DNA of 64,000 bases from Eublepharis macularius (Eukaryota; Chordata; Lepidosauria; Squamata; Eublepharidae), in NCBI RefSeq assembly GCF_028583425.1, contig NC_072791.1, positions 18,185,868-18,249,867 on the forward strand, written 5' to 3'. This document shows, in pieces, positions 29,401 to 35,054 of this stretch. Both the position numbers and the translations under genes were made by a program. Position 1 is the first letter of the stretch, and every line of letters starts with the position of its first letter. The notes under the pieces are model-generated. The model did no database searches and was not told where the DNA came from. It saw only the letters and a list, made by a program, of their open reading frames with translations.

Positions 29401-31911
29401 GTCAAGATCTGCATTTCAATGAAGGAAGGTGGGAGGTGGAGGAAACTGGGGATTTGGCAGCTGTAAACAGCCTGGGATACTTTTAGCAGTTGAGGATAGA
29501 ACTGATATCAAACACATTTGGGGTTTCCAGCTGTAAGTTGGGAAATTCCTGGAGAATTGGGGGCAGAGCAAGGGGAGGATGGAGTTTGGGGAGGGGGATG
29601 AGTCCAGTGGAGATCTGATGCCATAAAGTCCAGTCTCTAAAGCTACCACGTCCTCCAGGGAAATAATCTCTGCAGTCTGTAGAACCTGGGCATGGACAGC
29701 ATGCACTAAGATAAGACATTCTATAAAAATACAAAATGTATGTTTCGAAAGTCTTTCATTCATAGGGTCGCCATAGATCGGAGGCGACAGCACATAAGGA
29801 CTAGAGATGGGCACGAACAGAAAAAAAATGAACATGATGTTTGTTGTTCATTGGCATCCATGAACAGCGACTCAGGAACAACCACGAACATGGCCCTGTT
29901 CACGAACATGTTTGTGGTTGGCTGTTCGTGGGGGCCAGCAGGCTCTCCTCCAGCCATCATCCAAGTTTGGTCAAGATCCCTACTGCACCACTCCCAGAAA
30001 CCTTACCTGAGCAGGCAGCAGGAAAGGTACCAATAATAAATAATAGCTTGGCCCAGAGCCTGGCAGCAGCCCTGGAACTTGAAGGGGTAGATCCCTATCC
30101 CACCACACACAAAGAAAATTCAAGCTCCAATGCACTCTCTCTATCAAAATGCAAGCAGCAACTGTCTCTCCCTCTCTGCTGTCTGCGAAGTCAGAGCTGG
30201 GAGCCCGCCCCCCCCCCCCGCTCTTTCCTCCCTTGTTGTAACAAATTTGGAGCTCCACACTTGAAAGGAAGACCTGCCTATCAAACTTTGGGCCAAGCTA
30301 CACATGACGAATGACACTTGAACAGCAAGTGTATTTCTCCCTGTTCACTTGCCCTCCACTAAATCCACTTGCCGTTCAAGTGTCATTCGTCATGTGTAGC
30401 TTGGCCCTCAGTTGGGCTTAGATTGGGGTTTTCAGGGCTACAGCAGGAGTTCAGATAGAGTTCAGGCAGTCCCTGCCGCCGGTTGCCAAGGGAATTGATT
30501 GCAAGTGCCAGACTGTCTGGCTTGACAACCAGCAAGACGAACAGCAACGAACGAGGCTTGCAACGACCACCTGTTCGTTTAGAACGGGGCCTCATGAACA
30601 GCTTGTTCTCGAATAGCAGATTGGGCTGTTTGTGGCTTTTTTTTTGTTTGTATTGCTGTTCGTGCCTATCTCTAATAATGACCACACAAAATATGCATAT
30701 AACCTGCATGGTACATGCAAGATTCAGAAGAGATATGGAGTATTAAAGAATGAAAAATTCTAAAATATTCATAGTAGAAGAAACAGTAGGGTTAGGTGTA
30801 CATTTTCTTTGTTGGATAGTAAAATGGAACAGCCACGAGCCTTTTAGAATACTGTCAGTCGCCTGTAGCTTATACAAAAGCTATTCTGTTGCATTGTTTG
30901 GAAACGCTGGCAAGTGAAAGCAGTGCTCAAAGCCACCCGTGTTTCATTCCTGTTCACTCTAGCTCTTTTGTATTTACTTTCCTGCAGAAAATCTTCATTG
31001 TTCCAGTGGGGAACCACACAAACATTCCCTTTGCAAGACTCAGTCACAGCAAATATATGGTTACTGAAAAGGCAGCCTATATTGGTAAGTATTCTGGTTG
31101 GGAAAGAGGCTCCTAATGCGCACCGTGATCATGATAATTTTAACTTCTTATGGCAGCTCCTAGGGCTGCTGAACTCCCAGTGGGATCTGGAGTTCCCTCA
31201 GAATTACAACTGATCACCAGACTACAGAGACAATTTGGAGGGTGGGGTCCACCCTCAAATCTCCTTGGATGACGGGTGGGATGAAAATATTAGATAGAAC
31301 TAAGGCATGATTAAAGTACCTCTTTTTCAGACTTCTGTGCTAACTATGTTCTTCTGATGTAGCTGGGCCTGAATTGGCTGATATTACTTGTGGCTTGTGA
31401 GGGGAGGTGTGTCCCTATAGGATAGCTTATTTTCACCCCTCACAGTCGCTGGAGGCCTCTTCTCCTCTGAGGATCCCCCAAGGGTATTTATTTTTTGTCA
31501 CCATATCCTGTCTTTGTCTCTTCATGTAACCCCATTTTGCTTCTTCTTCACTATTATTACATGCTTGTTTCCAACACCGGAATGGGAAACCCTCAAGACC
31601 TGGTGTTTTGTTTATTGATTTTGGTAATAAGGCAAATTAATATTATAATTCCATCTTCACTTTTCCCTTTTGTGTCATCTCTAGGGACTTCTAACTGGTC
31701 AGAAGAATACTTCAGCAACACTGCTGGCGTGGGTTTGATCGCTACACAGTCTCCAACAGATCCCCAAAAGAAGATTCCAATAATCCAGGAACAACTGCAG
31801 TCTCTTTTTGAACGGGACTGGAACTCCCGATATTCAGTAAATATAGATGACCTCCCTGGGCAGAAGGATTGTGCTTGGAAACATGGATTTAAACATTTAA
31901 AAGAAAGCTGA
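2581..31911 (+). CDS. PLD4: PLD4, 5'-3' exonuclease of the phospholipase D family (partial at 5' end)
   Basis: Nine coding exons give 485 residues ending in a stop: 2581-2774, 5579-5762, 17275-17395, 18860-18987, 22611-22811, 24077-24216, 26054-26219, 30988-31084 and 31685-31911. All join in frame with AG acceptors and GT donors (phases 2, 0, 1, 0, 0, 2, 0, 1). The order is a membrane segment (VIGLISAAGLLFVIIT), a lumenal nuclease domain, a first HKD motif HSKFWIVD (18910-18933) and a second HSKYMVTE (31045-31068). PLD3/PLD4 are type II membrane proteins of endolysosomes that degrade single-stranded DNA and RNA and so limit nucleic-acid sensing by Toll-like receptors. About ten N-glycosylation sequons fit a lumenal domain. 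Mammalian PLD4 is about 500 aa, so only the short cytoplasmic N-terminus is missing. PLD3 is the main alternative; the convergent AHNAK2 neighbour favours PLD4. Confidence 0.9.
3431..3619. mobile_element. Fold-back element, GAGCCAAGC family, right end truncated
   Basis: Both inverted arms are present. The left end follows TTA (3428-3430) as in the intact copy at 1245, but the right arm stops at GGCGTCAT and lacks the terminal GTAGCTTGGCTC, so this copy has lost its outer right end. Confidence 0.65.
4222..4335. mobile_element. Short retrotransposed fragment with 12-bp target duplication
   Basis: The 114-bp sequence is flanked by a perfect direct repeat TCTACAAGGACT (4210-4221 and 4336-4347). 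A related copy, in opposite orientation, is at 34842-34987, also with a long duplication. Duplications of 12-13 bp fit target-primed reverse transcription (LINE or Penelope type) rather than a cut-and-paste element. The source family is not recognised. Confidence 0.65.
4428..4615. repeat. GGTTGCCA-family repeat
   Basis: It begins AGGGTTACCAATCTCC and contains the GGAGTTCTCTCAGAATTACA and GATCTCCAGACC blocks shared with copies at 5800, 16607, 24955, 29523, 31160, 37652 and 38787. The best-preserved copy (37651-37833) has inverted ends and an imperfect 8-bp duplication, so a hAT-like non-autonomous origin is likely. Confidence 0.5.
5579..5762 (+). CDS. PLD4: PLD4 visible exon 2: start of the lumenal PLD domain
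   Basis: The acceptor is TCTTCCAG (5571-5578) and the donor CAG|GTAAAA falls at 5763. The exon completes the AA|T asparagine codon and encodes FQLVESVPCDMP through ESIHVASFYWSLTGEDLGIN to SSKQ, in phase 0. The HVASFYWSLTG block is a family hallmark at the N-terminal edge of the PLD fold. Sequons: NMT and NDT. Confidence 0.9.
5800..5990. repeat. GGTTGCCA-family repeat
   Basis: It shares the AGAATTACAACTGATCTCCA core and the following CCTCTGGAGGAAATGGCAGC block with the copies listed at 4428 and 37652. It lies just downstream of the exon 2 donor and its ends are not clear. Confidence 0.45.
6145..6349 (+). repeat. tRNA-derived SINE, second family
   Basis: The tRNA-like head (GCGGCTCAGTGGTAGGTCAT, then GGGTTCAATTCCC) is followed by a body ending in CCTTCTTGTGTTC. 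Other copies are at 6548, 33231 (reversed) and 41990 (reversed). The head is a degenerate pol III promoter, not a functional tRNA. Confidence 0.75.
6355..6530. repeat. Interspersed repeat with GAGTCCAGTGGCACC core
   Basis: It carries GAGTCCAGTGGCACCTTAGA and CTCTCTTCTTCAGA blocks, which recur at about 39750-39860 and 40300-40345 and in part at 19268-19320 and 29093-29120. The class was not identified. Confidence 0.4.
6548..6735 (+). repeat. tRNA-derived SINE, second family, next to the Harbinger left end
   Basis: It has the same family body as 6145 (CAGAAGGTCCAGGTTTCAAT, then GAAACCCTGGAGAGCCACTG). Its 3' end lies about 15 bp before the Harbinger terminus at 6751, so the transposon landed at or near the SINE end. 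Confidence 0.65.
7692..9337 (+). CDS. Harbinger transposase (HARBI1-like DDE nuclease), two exons
   Basis: Exons 7692-8327 and 8621-9337 join in phase 0 (donor AAG|GTAATT, acceptor TCTGTTTCAG) to give 450 residues. The N-terminal half contains SPEQRVAVTIWFLATGASYR, the usual helix-turn-helix-like block of this family. The nuclease half carries GAIDGTHIPI (Asp about 230), IIISDGAYPM (Asp about 319) and RNQVERSFGRLKGRW (Glu about 356), the DDE triad of PIF/Harbinger enzymes and of the domesticated HARBI1. It cuts and rejoins element ends in the nucleus, normally with a Myb-like partner. There are no stops or frameshifts. The start at 7692 is the first methionine of the open frame; a later Met (for example 7734) cannot be excluded. 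The 293-bp intron is AT-rich. A poly-A signal lies at 9430. Confidence 0.92.
9430..9435 (+). promoter_or_regulatory. Polyadenylation signal AATAAA of the transposase gene
   Basis: Canonical AATAAA 92 bases after the transposase stop codon, within the element. Confidence 0.6.
9436..10005. other. Spacer between transposase and Myb-like genes
   Basis: Non-coding element DNA with a G run at 9535-9543 and a CpG-containing stretch just before the next start (about 9880-10005). This is the likely promoter region of the downstream gene, but no specific factor site was recognised. Confidence 0.35.
10006..11845 (+). CDS. Harbinger-encoded trihelix/Myb-like DNA-binding protein, four exons
   Basis: Exons 10006-10348, 10923-11054, 11475-11618 and 11706-11845 join in phase 1 throughout and give 252 residues. 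Residues 7-105 form a Myb/SANT-like (trihelix) domain: FWSDEEVDLLLNLILQSGK, then IFWRLAKRMTDRGFQRSADQ and a CRSKFKRTKGAF helix. The middle is acidic and Ser/Gln-rich; the end (QFRTLESRVARQGRRLLALE) is a short basic amphipathic, probably coiled-coil, segment. In known Harbinger systems the Myb-like protein binds the transposase, helps its nuclear import and contacts the element ends; that role is assumed here. The ATG at 10006 is chosen because it directly precedes the conserved domain (MPPRRRGAFWSDEE). The gene lies 668 bp after the transposase stop in the same orientation and converges with the third gene. Confidence 0.82.
11941..11946 (+). promoter_or_regulatory. Polyadenylation signal AATAAA of the Myb-like gene
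   Basis: Canonical AATAAA 95 bases after the stop at 11843-11845. The opposing gene's stop is at 12097, so the two 3' ends nearly meet. Confidence 0.6.
12097..15033 (-). CDS. Second Harbinger-encoded Myb/SANT-like protein, opposite strand, four exons
   Basis: On the minus strand exons 15033-14550, 13512-13429, 13078-12995 and 12551-12097 join in phase 1 at every junction, with donors CAG|GTAATA, ATG|GTGAGA and AAG|GTAAGT and acceptors TTCAG, TGCAG and ACTAG. The product is 368 residues. Residues 11-105 look like a Myb/SANT-like domain: RGISWRHREIMDLLHFWGEE, then RISEQMATRGHRRSALECRS and KTKTMRLEYKKVV, with a CPYYRELESIL end as in vertebrate MSANTD/ZSCAN20-29-type domains. The two 28-codon middle exons are acidic. 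The last exon holds a charged coiled coil (EEELALRRQ-like heptads near 12400) followed by a basic tail. It differs from the other Myb-like protein in sequence. The role is unknown: an end-binding partner or a captured host gene are both possible. Confidence 0.78.
13621..13823. mobile_element. Degenerate fold-back element inside a Harbinger intron
   Basis: The left arm GGGCCAAGCTGCAAGTGACG clearly matches the fold-back family (see 1245); the right arm (GTGTCCAACCGGTGTCTGGT, then TTGGCTCT) is diverged. It lies in the first intron of the minus-strand gene. No clear target duplication. Confidence 0.5.
15034..16029. other. Right subterminal region of the Harbinger element
   Basis: Non-coding. It probably contains the promoter of the minus-strand gene (the GCGCGCC-containing stretch near 15155-15200). 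The last ~300 bases (from about 15747) match the right part of the deleted relative at 20011-20306, as expected for transposase-recognised subterminal DNA. Confidence 0.55.
16607..17192. repeat. GGTTGCCA-family repeat interrupted by a hAT-like insertion
   Basis: The left part (AGGGTTACCAGCTCTAGGCT to CTATTGAG) and right part (CTATTGAG to GAAGGTTGGCAACC) are one repeat split by the element at 16680-17084. Confidence 0.6.
16680..17084. mobile_element. hAT-like non-autonomous element, perfect 8-bp target duplication
   Basis: The 405-bp element begins TAGAGGTGGGCA and ends TGCCCATCTCTA, with CTATTGAG on both sides (16672-16679 and 17085-17092). An 8-bp duplication is diagnostic of the hAT superfamily. 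The interior is rich in GAACC/GGTTC words that pair across the element and has no coding capacity. Relatives: 27212, 29802 and 32824. Confidence 0.85.
17275..17395 (+). CDS. PLD4: PLD4 visible exon 3
   Basis: The acceptor is GAGTTTTCCAG and the donor AAAG|GTAATA. It encodes GEDVLNKFGSLLLKNVSLFI to STDLEFLEAKG and ends in phase 1. Sequons NVS and NST. Helical and strand segments lead up to the first HKD motif. Confidence 0.88.
17396..18859 (+). other. PLD4 intron between visible exons 3 and 4
   Basis: It contains a degenerate second-family SINE fragment (about 17760-17945) and a first-family SINE (18021-18283). The rest is unassigned. Confidence 0.5.
18021..18283 (+). repeat. tRNA-derived SINE, first family
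   Basis: The head CAGTTTGGTGTAGTGGTTAA and B-box GGGTTTGATTCCTC are followed by a conserved body (CAGCTGGGTGACCTTGGGTC) and a GTT/ATT-repeat tail. Same family as 2057, 26495 and 28635. Confidence 0.8.
18860..18987 (+). CDS. PLD4: PLD4 visible exon 4: first HKD motif
   Basis: The acceptor is TTCTAACAG and the donor CAG|GTGAGA. The codon split G|GG is completed, then GAHIKRIHFKRLTEGVL and HSKFWIVD (18910-18933) follow, with GSANMDW after it. His, Lys and Asp of HxKxxxxD are all present, so half of the active site is intact. Confidence 0.93.
19323..20306. mobile_element. Internally deleted Harbinger derivative (984 bp)
   Basis: It has the same 14-bp ends as the 9.3-kb element, with TTG on both sides (19320-19322 and 20307-20309), a 3-bp target duplication. 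The left ~500 and right ~300 bases match the autonomous ends; all three genes are absent. It is a non-autonomous copy that would need transposase in trans. It lies in the PLD4 intron between visible exons 4 and 5. Confidence 0.85.
21383..21629. mobile_element. hAT-like fold-back element with perfect 8-bp duplication
   Basis: It starts CAGGGCTTTTTTTC and ends with the complement of CAGGGCTTTTTTTC (…GCCCTG). GGGTAGAT lies on both sides (21375-21382 and 21630-21637). Inside, two arms of about 45 bp around 21470-21545 are near-perfect inverted copies (AGACAGAGGGGAGTTTAGAT and complement). No coding capacity. Confidence 0.85.
22001..22299 (-). repeat. tRNA-derived SINE, third family, reversed
   Basis: On the minus strand it begins GAGCCCCATGGAGCAGAGTG, has a B-box-like GAGTTCGATCCTGGC, and runs through GAAGGCAATGGCAAACCACC to a CTACCTTTATCTTT end. 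The length of about 300 bp and the head identify a squamate-type tRNA SINE. Confidence 0.75.
22611..22811 (+). CDS. PLD4: PLD4 visible exon 5
   Basis: The acceptor is ATTTCTGCAG and the donor TCT|GTAAGT; 67 codons in phase 0. It encodes VKEVGIMISNCSCLANDLWK, KTFKTYWDLGG and the segment to TKAFFS. Sequons NCS, NYS and NGT. Continues the PLD domain between the two HKD motifs. Confidence 0.92.
23438..23553 (+). repeat. Compound tetranucleotide microsatellite (TCAA)n(ACAA)n
   Basis: About 14 copies of TCAA switch directly to about 14 copies of ACAA. It follows a LINE-like 3' end (GAGGCAGTATAAAAATC), so it probably grew from the element tail. Confidence 0.9.
23630..23865 (-). repeat. tRNA-derived SINE-like repeat, reversed
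   Basis: The right end read backwards has TGTGGTGTAGTGGCTAGAGT (A-box region) and GGGTTTGAATCCCC (B-box). The body shares CAACAACCCAGTGAG-type words with the repeats near 3232, 23148 and 27800. Confidence 0.65.
24077..24216 (+). CDS. PLD4: PLD4 visible exon 6
   Basis: The acceptor is CTATTCTAG and the donor AAG|GTATTA; it ends in phase 2. It encodes ASPLSFCPVGRTPDLQGILD and EEFVYVSVMEYFPTSRFRRP. The VMEYFPT block is a strongly conserved PLD3/PLD4 signature. Confidence 0.92.
24767..24905. repeat. Imperfect local tandem duplication
   Basis: Blocks such as ACCATTTCTCTTGATTATCA and CACAGATGATTGGCAAAATG recur two to four times, in scrambled order, within about 140 bases. Confidence 0.7.
24955..25110. 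repeat. GGTTGCCA-family repeat
   Basis: Starts GGGGTTGCCAACTCCAGCAT and carries the TGGAGATTTTAGAGTGG and GTCCACCCTCTGAAGCTGCC blocks of the family; the right end is lost. Confidence 0.5.
25183..25416. mobile_element. Fold-back element, variant GAG(C/T)GGGACCAC ends
   Basis: The inner arms match the GAGCCAAGC family (ACAAGTGACGCCTGACAC, then TTTTGATGGGAAATGTAGGC), but the outer ends read GAGCGGGACCAC on both arms instead of GAGCCAAGCTAC. No clear target duplication. Confidence 0.65.
26054..26219 (+). CDS. PLD4: PLD4 visible exon 7
   Basis: The acceptor is ACTTTTCTAG and the donor GTG|GTAAGA. The first base completes the split Arg codon, then YWPTIDNALRSVAIGHNVHI and RLLVSCWVHSDPSMFHYLES follow, to ITIEV. 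Sequon NIT. Phase 0 at its end. Confidence 0.92.
26495..26755 (+). repeat. tRNA-derived SINE, first family
   Basis: GGGAGCCAGTTTGGTGTAGT head, GGTTTGATTCCCC B-box, body as at 18021, and an ATT-repeat tail. The best-preserved copy in the window. Confidence 0.85.
27110..27680 (-). repeat. 5S rRNA-derived SINE, reversed, split by a hAT-like element
   Basis: The right part (27572-27680) read backwards resembles the 5S rRNA internal promoter region: the plus strand has CCCATCCCAAGAACTAACCA and CCTACTTAGCTTCCAAGACC, then GATGAGATCAGGC, close to the complement of vertebrate 5S. The left part (27110-27211) is the SINE body. It is a 5S-headed (SINE3-type) element, as known in lizards, not a 5S gene. 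Confidence 0.7.
27212..27563. mobile_element. hAT-like non-autonomous element
   Basis: TAGAGATGGGCA to TGCCCATCTCTA, 352 bp, inserted in the 5S-derived SINE. The flanks GTAGTGAC (27204-27211) and GTAGTGCC (27564-27571) match at 7 of 8 positions. Same family as 16680. Confidence 0.8.
28635..28877 (-). repeat. tRNA-derived SINE, first family, reversed
   Basis: Ends with the complement of GCCAGTTTGGCGGAGTGGTT and contains AATCAAACCCGGTTCTCCAG; the body matches 2057. The tail repeat is nearly lost. Confidence 0.75.
29523..29690. repeat. GGTTGCCA-family repeat (diverged)
   Basis: Contains GGGAAATTCCTGGAGAATTG, GATCTGATGCCATAAAGTCC and CTCCAGGGAAATAATCTC blocks shared with 24955 and 37652. Confidence 0.45.
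29802..30674. mobile_element. hAT-like element, longest copy, with nested fold-back
   Basis: 873 bp from TAGAGATGGGCACGAAC to GTTCGTGCCTATCTCTA. The flanks ATAAGGAC (29794-29801) and ATAATGAC (30675-30682) match at 7 of 8 positions. A separate fold-back (30290-30407) lies within it. No transposase frame was found. Confidence 0.75.
30290..30407. mobile_element. Short fold-back element with GGGCCAAGC ends, nested
   Basis: A near-perfect 118-bp palindrome: GGGCCAAGCTACACATGACG and its complement at the other end, with arms of about 45 bp. It resembles the GAGCCAAGC family at its tips but has a different interior. Flanks TTT and TCA do not match. Confidence 0.7.
30988..31084 (+). CDS. PLD4: PLD4 visible exon 8: second HKD-type motif
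   Basis: The acceptor is CTTTCCTGCAG and the donor ATTG|GTAAGT. It encodes KIFIVPVGNHTNIPFARLS, then HSKYMVTE (31045-31068) and KAAYIG. The last acidic residue of the motif is Glu rather than Asp, as is normal in PLD3/PLD4. Sequon NHT. Ends in phase 1. Confidence 0.93.
31085..31684 (+). other. PLD4 last intron
   Basis: 600 bp. A short GGTTGCCA-family fragment (about 31160-31262) is present; otherwise nothing was recognised. Confidence 0.5.
31685..31911 (+). CDS. PLD4: PLD4 visible exon 9: C-terminus and stop
   Basis: The acceptor is TCATCTCTAG. It encodes GTSNWSEEYFSNTAGVGLIA, EQLQSLFERDWNSRYSV and ends DCAWKHGFKHLKES before TGA (31909-31911). GTSNW after the second HKD motif and FERDW near the end are family hallmarks. 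Sequon NWS. No AATAAA was found within about 1.5 kb, so the 3' UTR end is undefined. Confidence 0.93.
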
Positions 31912-32822
31912 ATTCTTTGTTGTTGTTATTGTTGCTGATGGCAATGTAATTGTGCTTTCTGCATGGGACGTTTAAGCTTTTATTGCCGTGTGTTTGGCTG
32001 ATGATGAATGGTTCAGTCTACGACTCTCTAACCTTAATCACAGACGTGTCTGATTGTCCCATGGCTTCAGGTTAGCTCTGTTTGCAAGTTGTAGTGAACG
32101 TATGCTCAATCCATGCACAGTGTACACTTGATTTTTCTTTATATGTGTGTCGAGTAATTCTCATGTTTCAGTCAACTCATGTATAGCTGAGTGTGTGATT
32201 TGAAGCCCATTTATCCAGGTACCAGTCCCTGCTTTCATTTTTAAAGTGAATGTGCATTGAATCTTTCTTATAAACAAATGTACACGGGTACAAGCAGGAT
32301 AGAATCACAAGAGTTGGAATGGGCCTTACAGACCATCTAGTCCAACCCCCTGCCCAATGCAGGAACAGCCTAAAGTATCTTCAACAAGTATTTTTCCAGC
32401 TGTTCCTTGAAGACTGCCAATGAAGAGGAACCCACTACATCCCAACACAGCCGATTCCACTGCTGAATTAATGTTAATGAGAAGTTTTTCCTAATGTCCA
32501 GCCAGATGTACTTGTGTTCACTGTAATAGGGCTGCAGTGTATTGAGAGGGAACACGCATGAAGCTGCCTTATACTAGCCCTGTTCAAATGTAACAGTGAA
32601 TGCACATACAACCAACATATATGTGAGTACACCTGTTTGTAAGAAAGAGCCAATGCATATTCACTTTATAAGTGAAACTGGGGATCTGTCCCTGGATAAA
32701 TTTTTTCGACCACACGTTCAGCTGCAAAAGTGTTGAATGTAACACGAGAATTAACGCACGTATAAAGAAAAACCAAGTATACACTGTACATGGACTGTAT
32801 GTGTGTTCATTGTAACTTATGA
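31912..32822 (+). other. PLD4 3' flank / 3' UTR and CR1 remnant
   Basis: The first ~400 bases may be 3' UTR. A reversed CR1-type segment follows (32300-32560). No further gene. Confidence 0.45.
32300..32560 (-). repeat. CR1-type LINE 3' region, reversed
   Basis: Contains AGAGTTGGAATGGGCCTTAC and AGTCCAACCCCCTGCCCAAT, words typical of sauropsid CR1 3' ends, and GCCAGATGTACTTGTGTTCA. No reading frame preserved. Confidence 0.6.
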
Positions 32823-32823
32823 A

Positions 32824-33221
32824 TAGAGATGGGCATGAACTGAAATACGAACCAAAGTTTGTAATGAACCGAGCTGCTTTGTGCTTCACGAACCAGCGTC
32901 AGAGCCCATTTCTGACGAACCGCCATGAACTTTAGACTAGTTTGTTTGGTTTGTTTTTTGGTTCGTCACTGCAGACAGCCTGGCACCGAACAATCAGTCT
33001 CCTAGGCAACAGGGGATGGACTTCCTGCAGACCTTCTGCTGGCCTCGAAGTGACCTTCTGCTGACCCAGAAGTGATGATTTGCTGACCTGGATGTGACGT
33101 TTTCACAAACCAAATGAACCGGTTCGTGAACCGGGCCAAGTTTGTGAAAGTTCATGGTTCATGGAATGCAATGAACTACGAACTGCACGGTTCGTTTCCC
33201 CCCGGTTTGCGCCCATCTGTA
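32824..33221. mobile_element. hAT-like non-autonomous element
   Basis: 398 bp from TAGAGATGGGCATGAAC to GCGCCCATCTGTA. The flanks CTTATGAA (32816-32823) and TTTACGAA (33222-33229) match at 6 of 8 positions. Interior closely related to the copy at 16680 (shared GCAGACAGCCTGG and CTTCCTGCAGACCTTCTGCT). Confidence 0.75.
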
Positions 33222-33230
33222 TTTACGAAC

Positions 33231-33428
33231 AGGGCTACTAGATCAGACCATTTGTCCATCAAGATCAATATTCTCTACTCAGACTGGTGCCTGCTTTCCA
33301 GGGTCTCAGGCTGAGGTCTTTCACATCACCTCCTGCCTGGTCCTTTCAGCTGGAGATACTGGGAATTGAACTTGAGGCCTTCTGTATGTCAAGGAGATGC
33401 TTTACCACTGAACCATAGTGCTCCCCCA
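33231..33428 (-). repeat. tRNA-derived SINE, second family, reversed
   Basis: Complement carries CACTATGGTTCAGTGGTAAA and a B-box-like GTTCAATTCCC. Body as at 6145. It abuts the hAT-like element at 32824. Confidence 0.75.
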
Positions 33429-34841
33429 GGGCAGCAAGGTGTTTTTAAAAAGATTTTAAAAGATCACTCTTCTCTATGAGGATACATCCTTGGGCTTTTG
33501 TACCTTGGTACAGTGTACCATTTAGTCTGTGGTTTTTAACAGCCATTTTGGGCATGCACATCTAAAAGAATGCACCCCAATCAAGTGAGAGCAGAAGTAT
33601 TATGTTATTCCTACTTGCAATGAAACCGTGCAAACCAAATTCACACAGGTCACTTGGAGTGTATTACGACAGAAAAGCAGCATATAAATATTTTAAATAC
33701 ATGATATTTTAAATAAAACAAATGCTACAGTTTAAACCTTCTGTTGGTGTGACCTTCTGTTGATGTGCACAGGTGAAAAACAGAATGGCAGTATCAGATT
33801 TCTGCTTTGGGGAAAAACAGGCCATTTTAACTGTGCTTCTGTTGGGTTTTCTGATTTGTCTGATGGCCATGCATCAATGCACATGGGACTCTGAGGATAT
33901 GCTGTACAGTTCCAGAGTGGCAGTTTAGAGGTCAAAAGACAGTGATGTCATTGGACTACAAGACTGTTGTGTGTGCAAATGCCACAAGATGGCAGTGTTT
34001 GAGAAAATTACTCTCTGCTTTCGTCAGGGAAATAGTTGTATTCAAGGCCAGAGGGGTTCCTAAAATTTAATTCTAATTGTCTTCATCAGCACTATGATAA
34101 ACCGGTCTGAAGCCTGCAGACCCTCTTGGACCTTTGAAAGGGAGCTAGAAAACAGAACACTGTTACAAGTGAAAGTTGTTTAATTAAGTTTTAGTGGTTG
34201 TCTGTTCATGTTTCCTAAAGTTGCAGACAGGTGATGACTTTCATCATATAATTCTTACATCAGCCCAGCGAAGGACAGTGTCGAAAGTCATTGTAGTGTA
34301 GCGGCTGGAGTATTAGGATGGCATAGACCAGGGTTAAGATTCTTCTCTGCACAGTTTTGCAGTTTGCAAAAAGCCAGGAAAGCGCGGGCTTTCCTGATCT
34401 CTTTTGGCAGGCAAGCCCACCTTCTTTCATATGATGAACCTACCCATTTAATCTGGTCACCTTCAGAGGTCCTGCTTTGGGTGCCCCCGCCATATGTGGC
34501 TAGATGGGTGGCAACCTGAGGAAGAGCCTTCTTGATCATGGCACCAAAATTTTGGAACTTCCTCCCCAGGGAGATTCATCTATCTCCCTACATTGTTATC
34601 TTTGCCGGTGGATGAAGACTTTTTTGTTTTGTGTGGCATACCCCCAGCAACTGTTAGTGTCACTCTCCCATTCTGTTGTGTATGAATGTTTACATGTTTT
34701 TATTGAATTGTATAAAAAATTTAAATGCTTCTTTCATACTTTAAATGTTTTAATTTTGAATATTCACTGCCTTGGGGAAACCTATTCAGGTGGAAAAGCG
34801 GCATAGAAATGTTTTAAATAAAAATAAACAAAGATCAAATA
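33429..34841. other. Intergenic DNA with LINE-like 3' tail
   Basis: Between about 34430 and 34830 lies a LINE-like 3' end (ATTCACTGCCTTGGGGAAAC, then AGCGGCATAGAAATGTTTTA and AAATAAA) similar to 21200-21360. The rest is unassigned; no gene. Confidence 0.45.
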
Positions 34842-34987
34842 TTGTCGAAGGCTTTCACGGCCGGAGAACGATGGTTGTTGTGGATTTTCCAGGCTGTATA
34901 GCTGTGGTCTTGGCATTGTAGTTCCTGATGTTTCGCCAGCAGCTGTGACTGGGTCTTTGTGCTACAGCCTGGAAAATCCACAACAAC
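34842..34987. mobile_element. Short retrotransposed fragment with inversion and 13-bp duplication
   Basis: 146 bp flanked by a perfect CAAAGATCAAATA (34829-34841 and 34988-35000). GTTGTTGTGGATTTTCCAGG near the left end recurs inverted at the right end, as in a 5'-truncated insertion with internal inversion. Same family as 4222-4335 (shared CATTGTAGTTCCTGA). Confidence 0.7.
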
Positions 34988-35054
34988 CAAAGATCAAATA
35001 CTCTGTGGAAAAGATACCACCTAATTAGACAGGTCCTTGTTTCCAGAAAATAGT

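Larger units (their letters stand above)
26220..30987 (+). other. PLD4 intron between visible exons 7 and 8
   Basis: 4.8 kb, largely mobile DNA: SINE (26495-26755), 5S-derived SINE split by a hAT-like element (27110-27680), SINE-like repeat (about 27790-27985), reversed SINE (28635-28877), GGTTGCCA repeat (29523-29690), and hAT-like element with a nested fold-back (29802-30674). The rest is unassigned. Confidence 0.6.
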
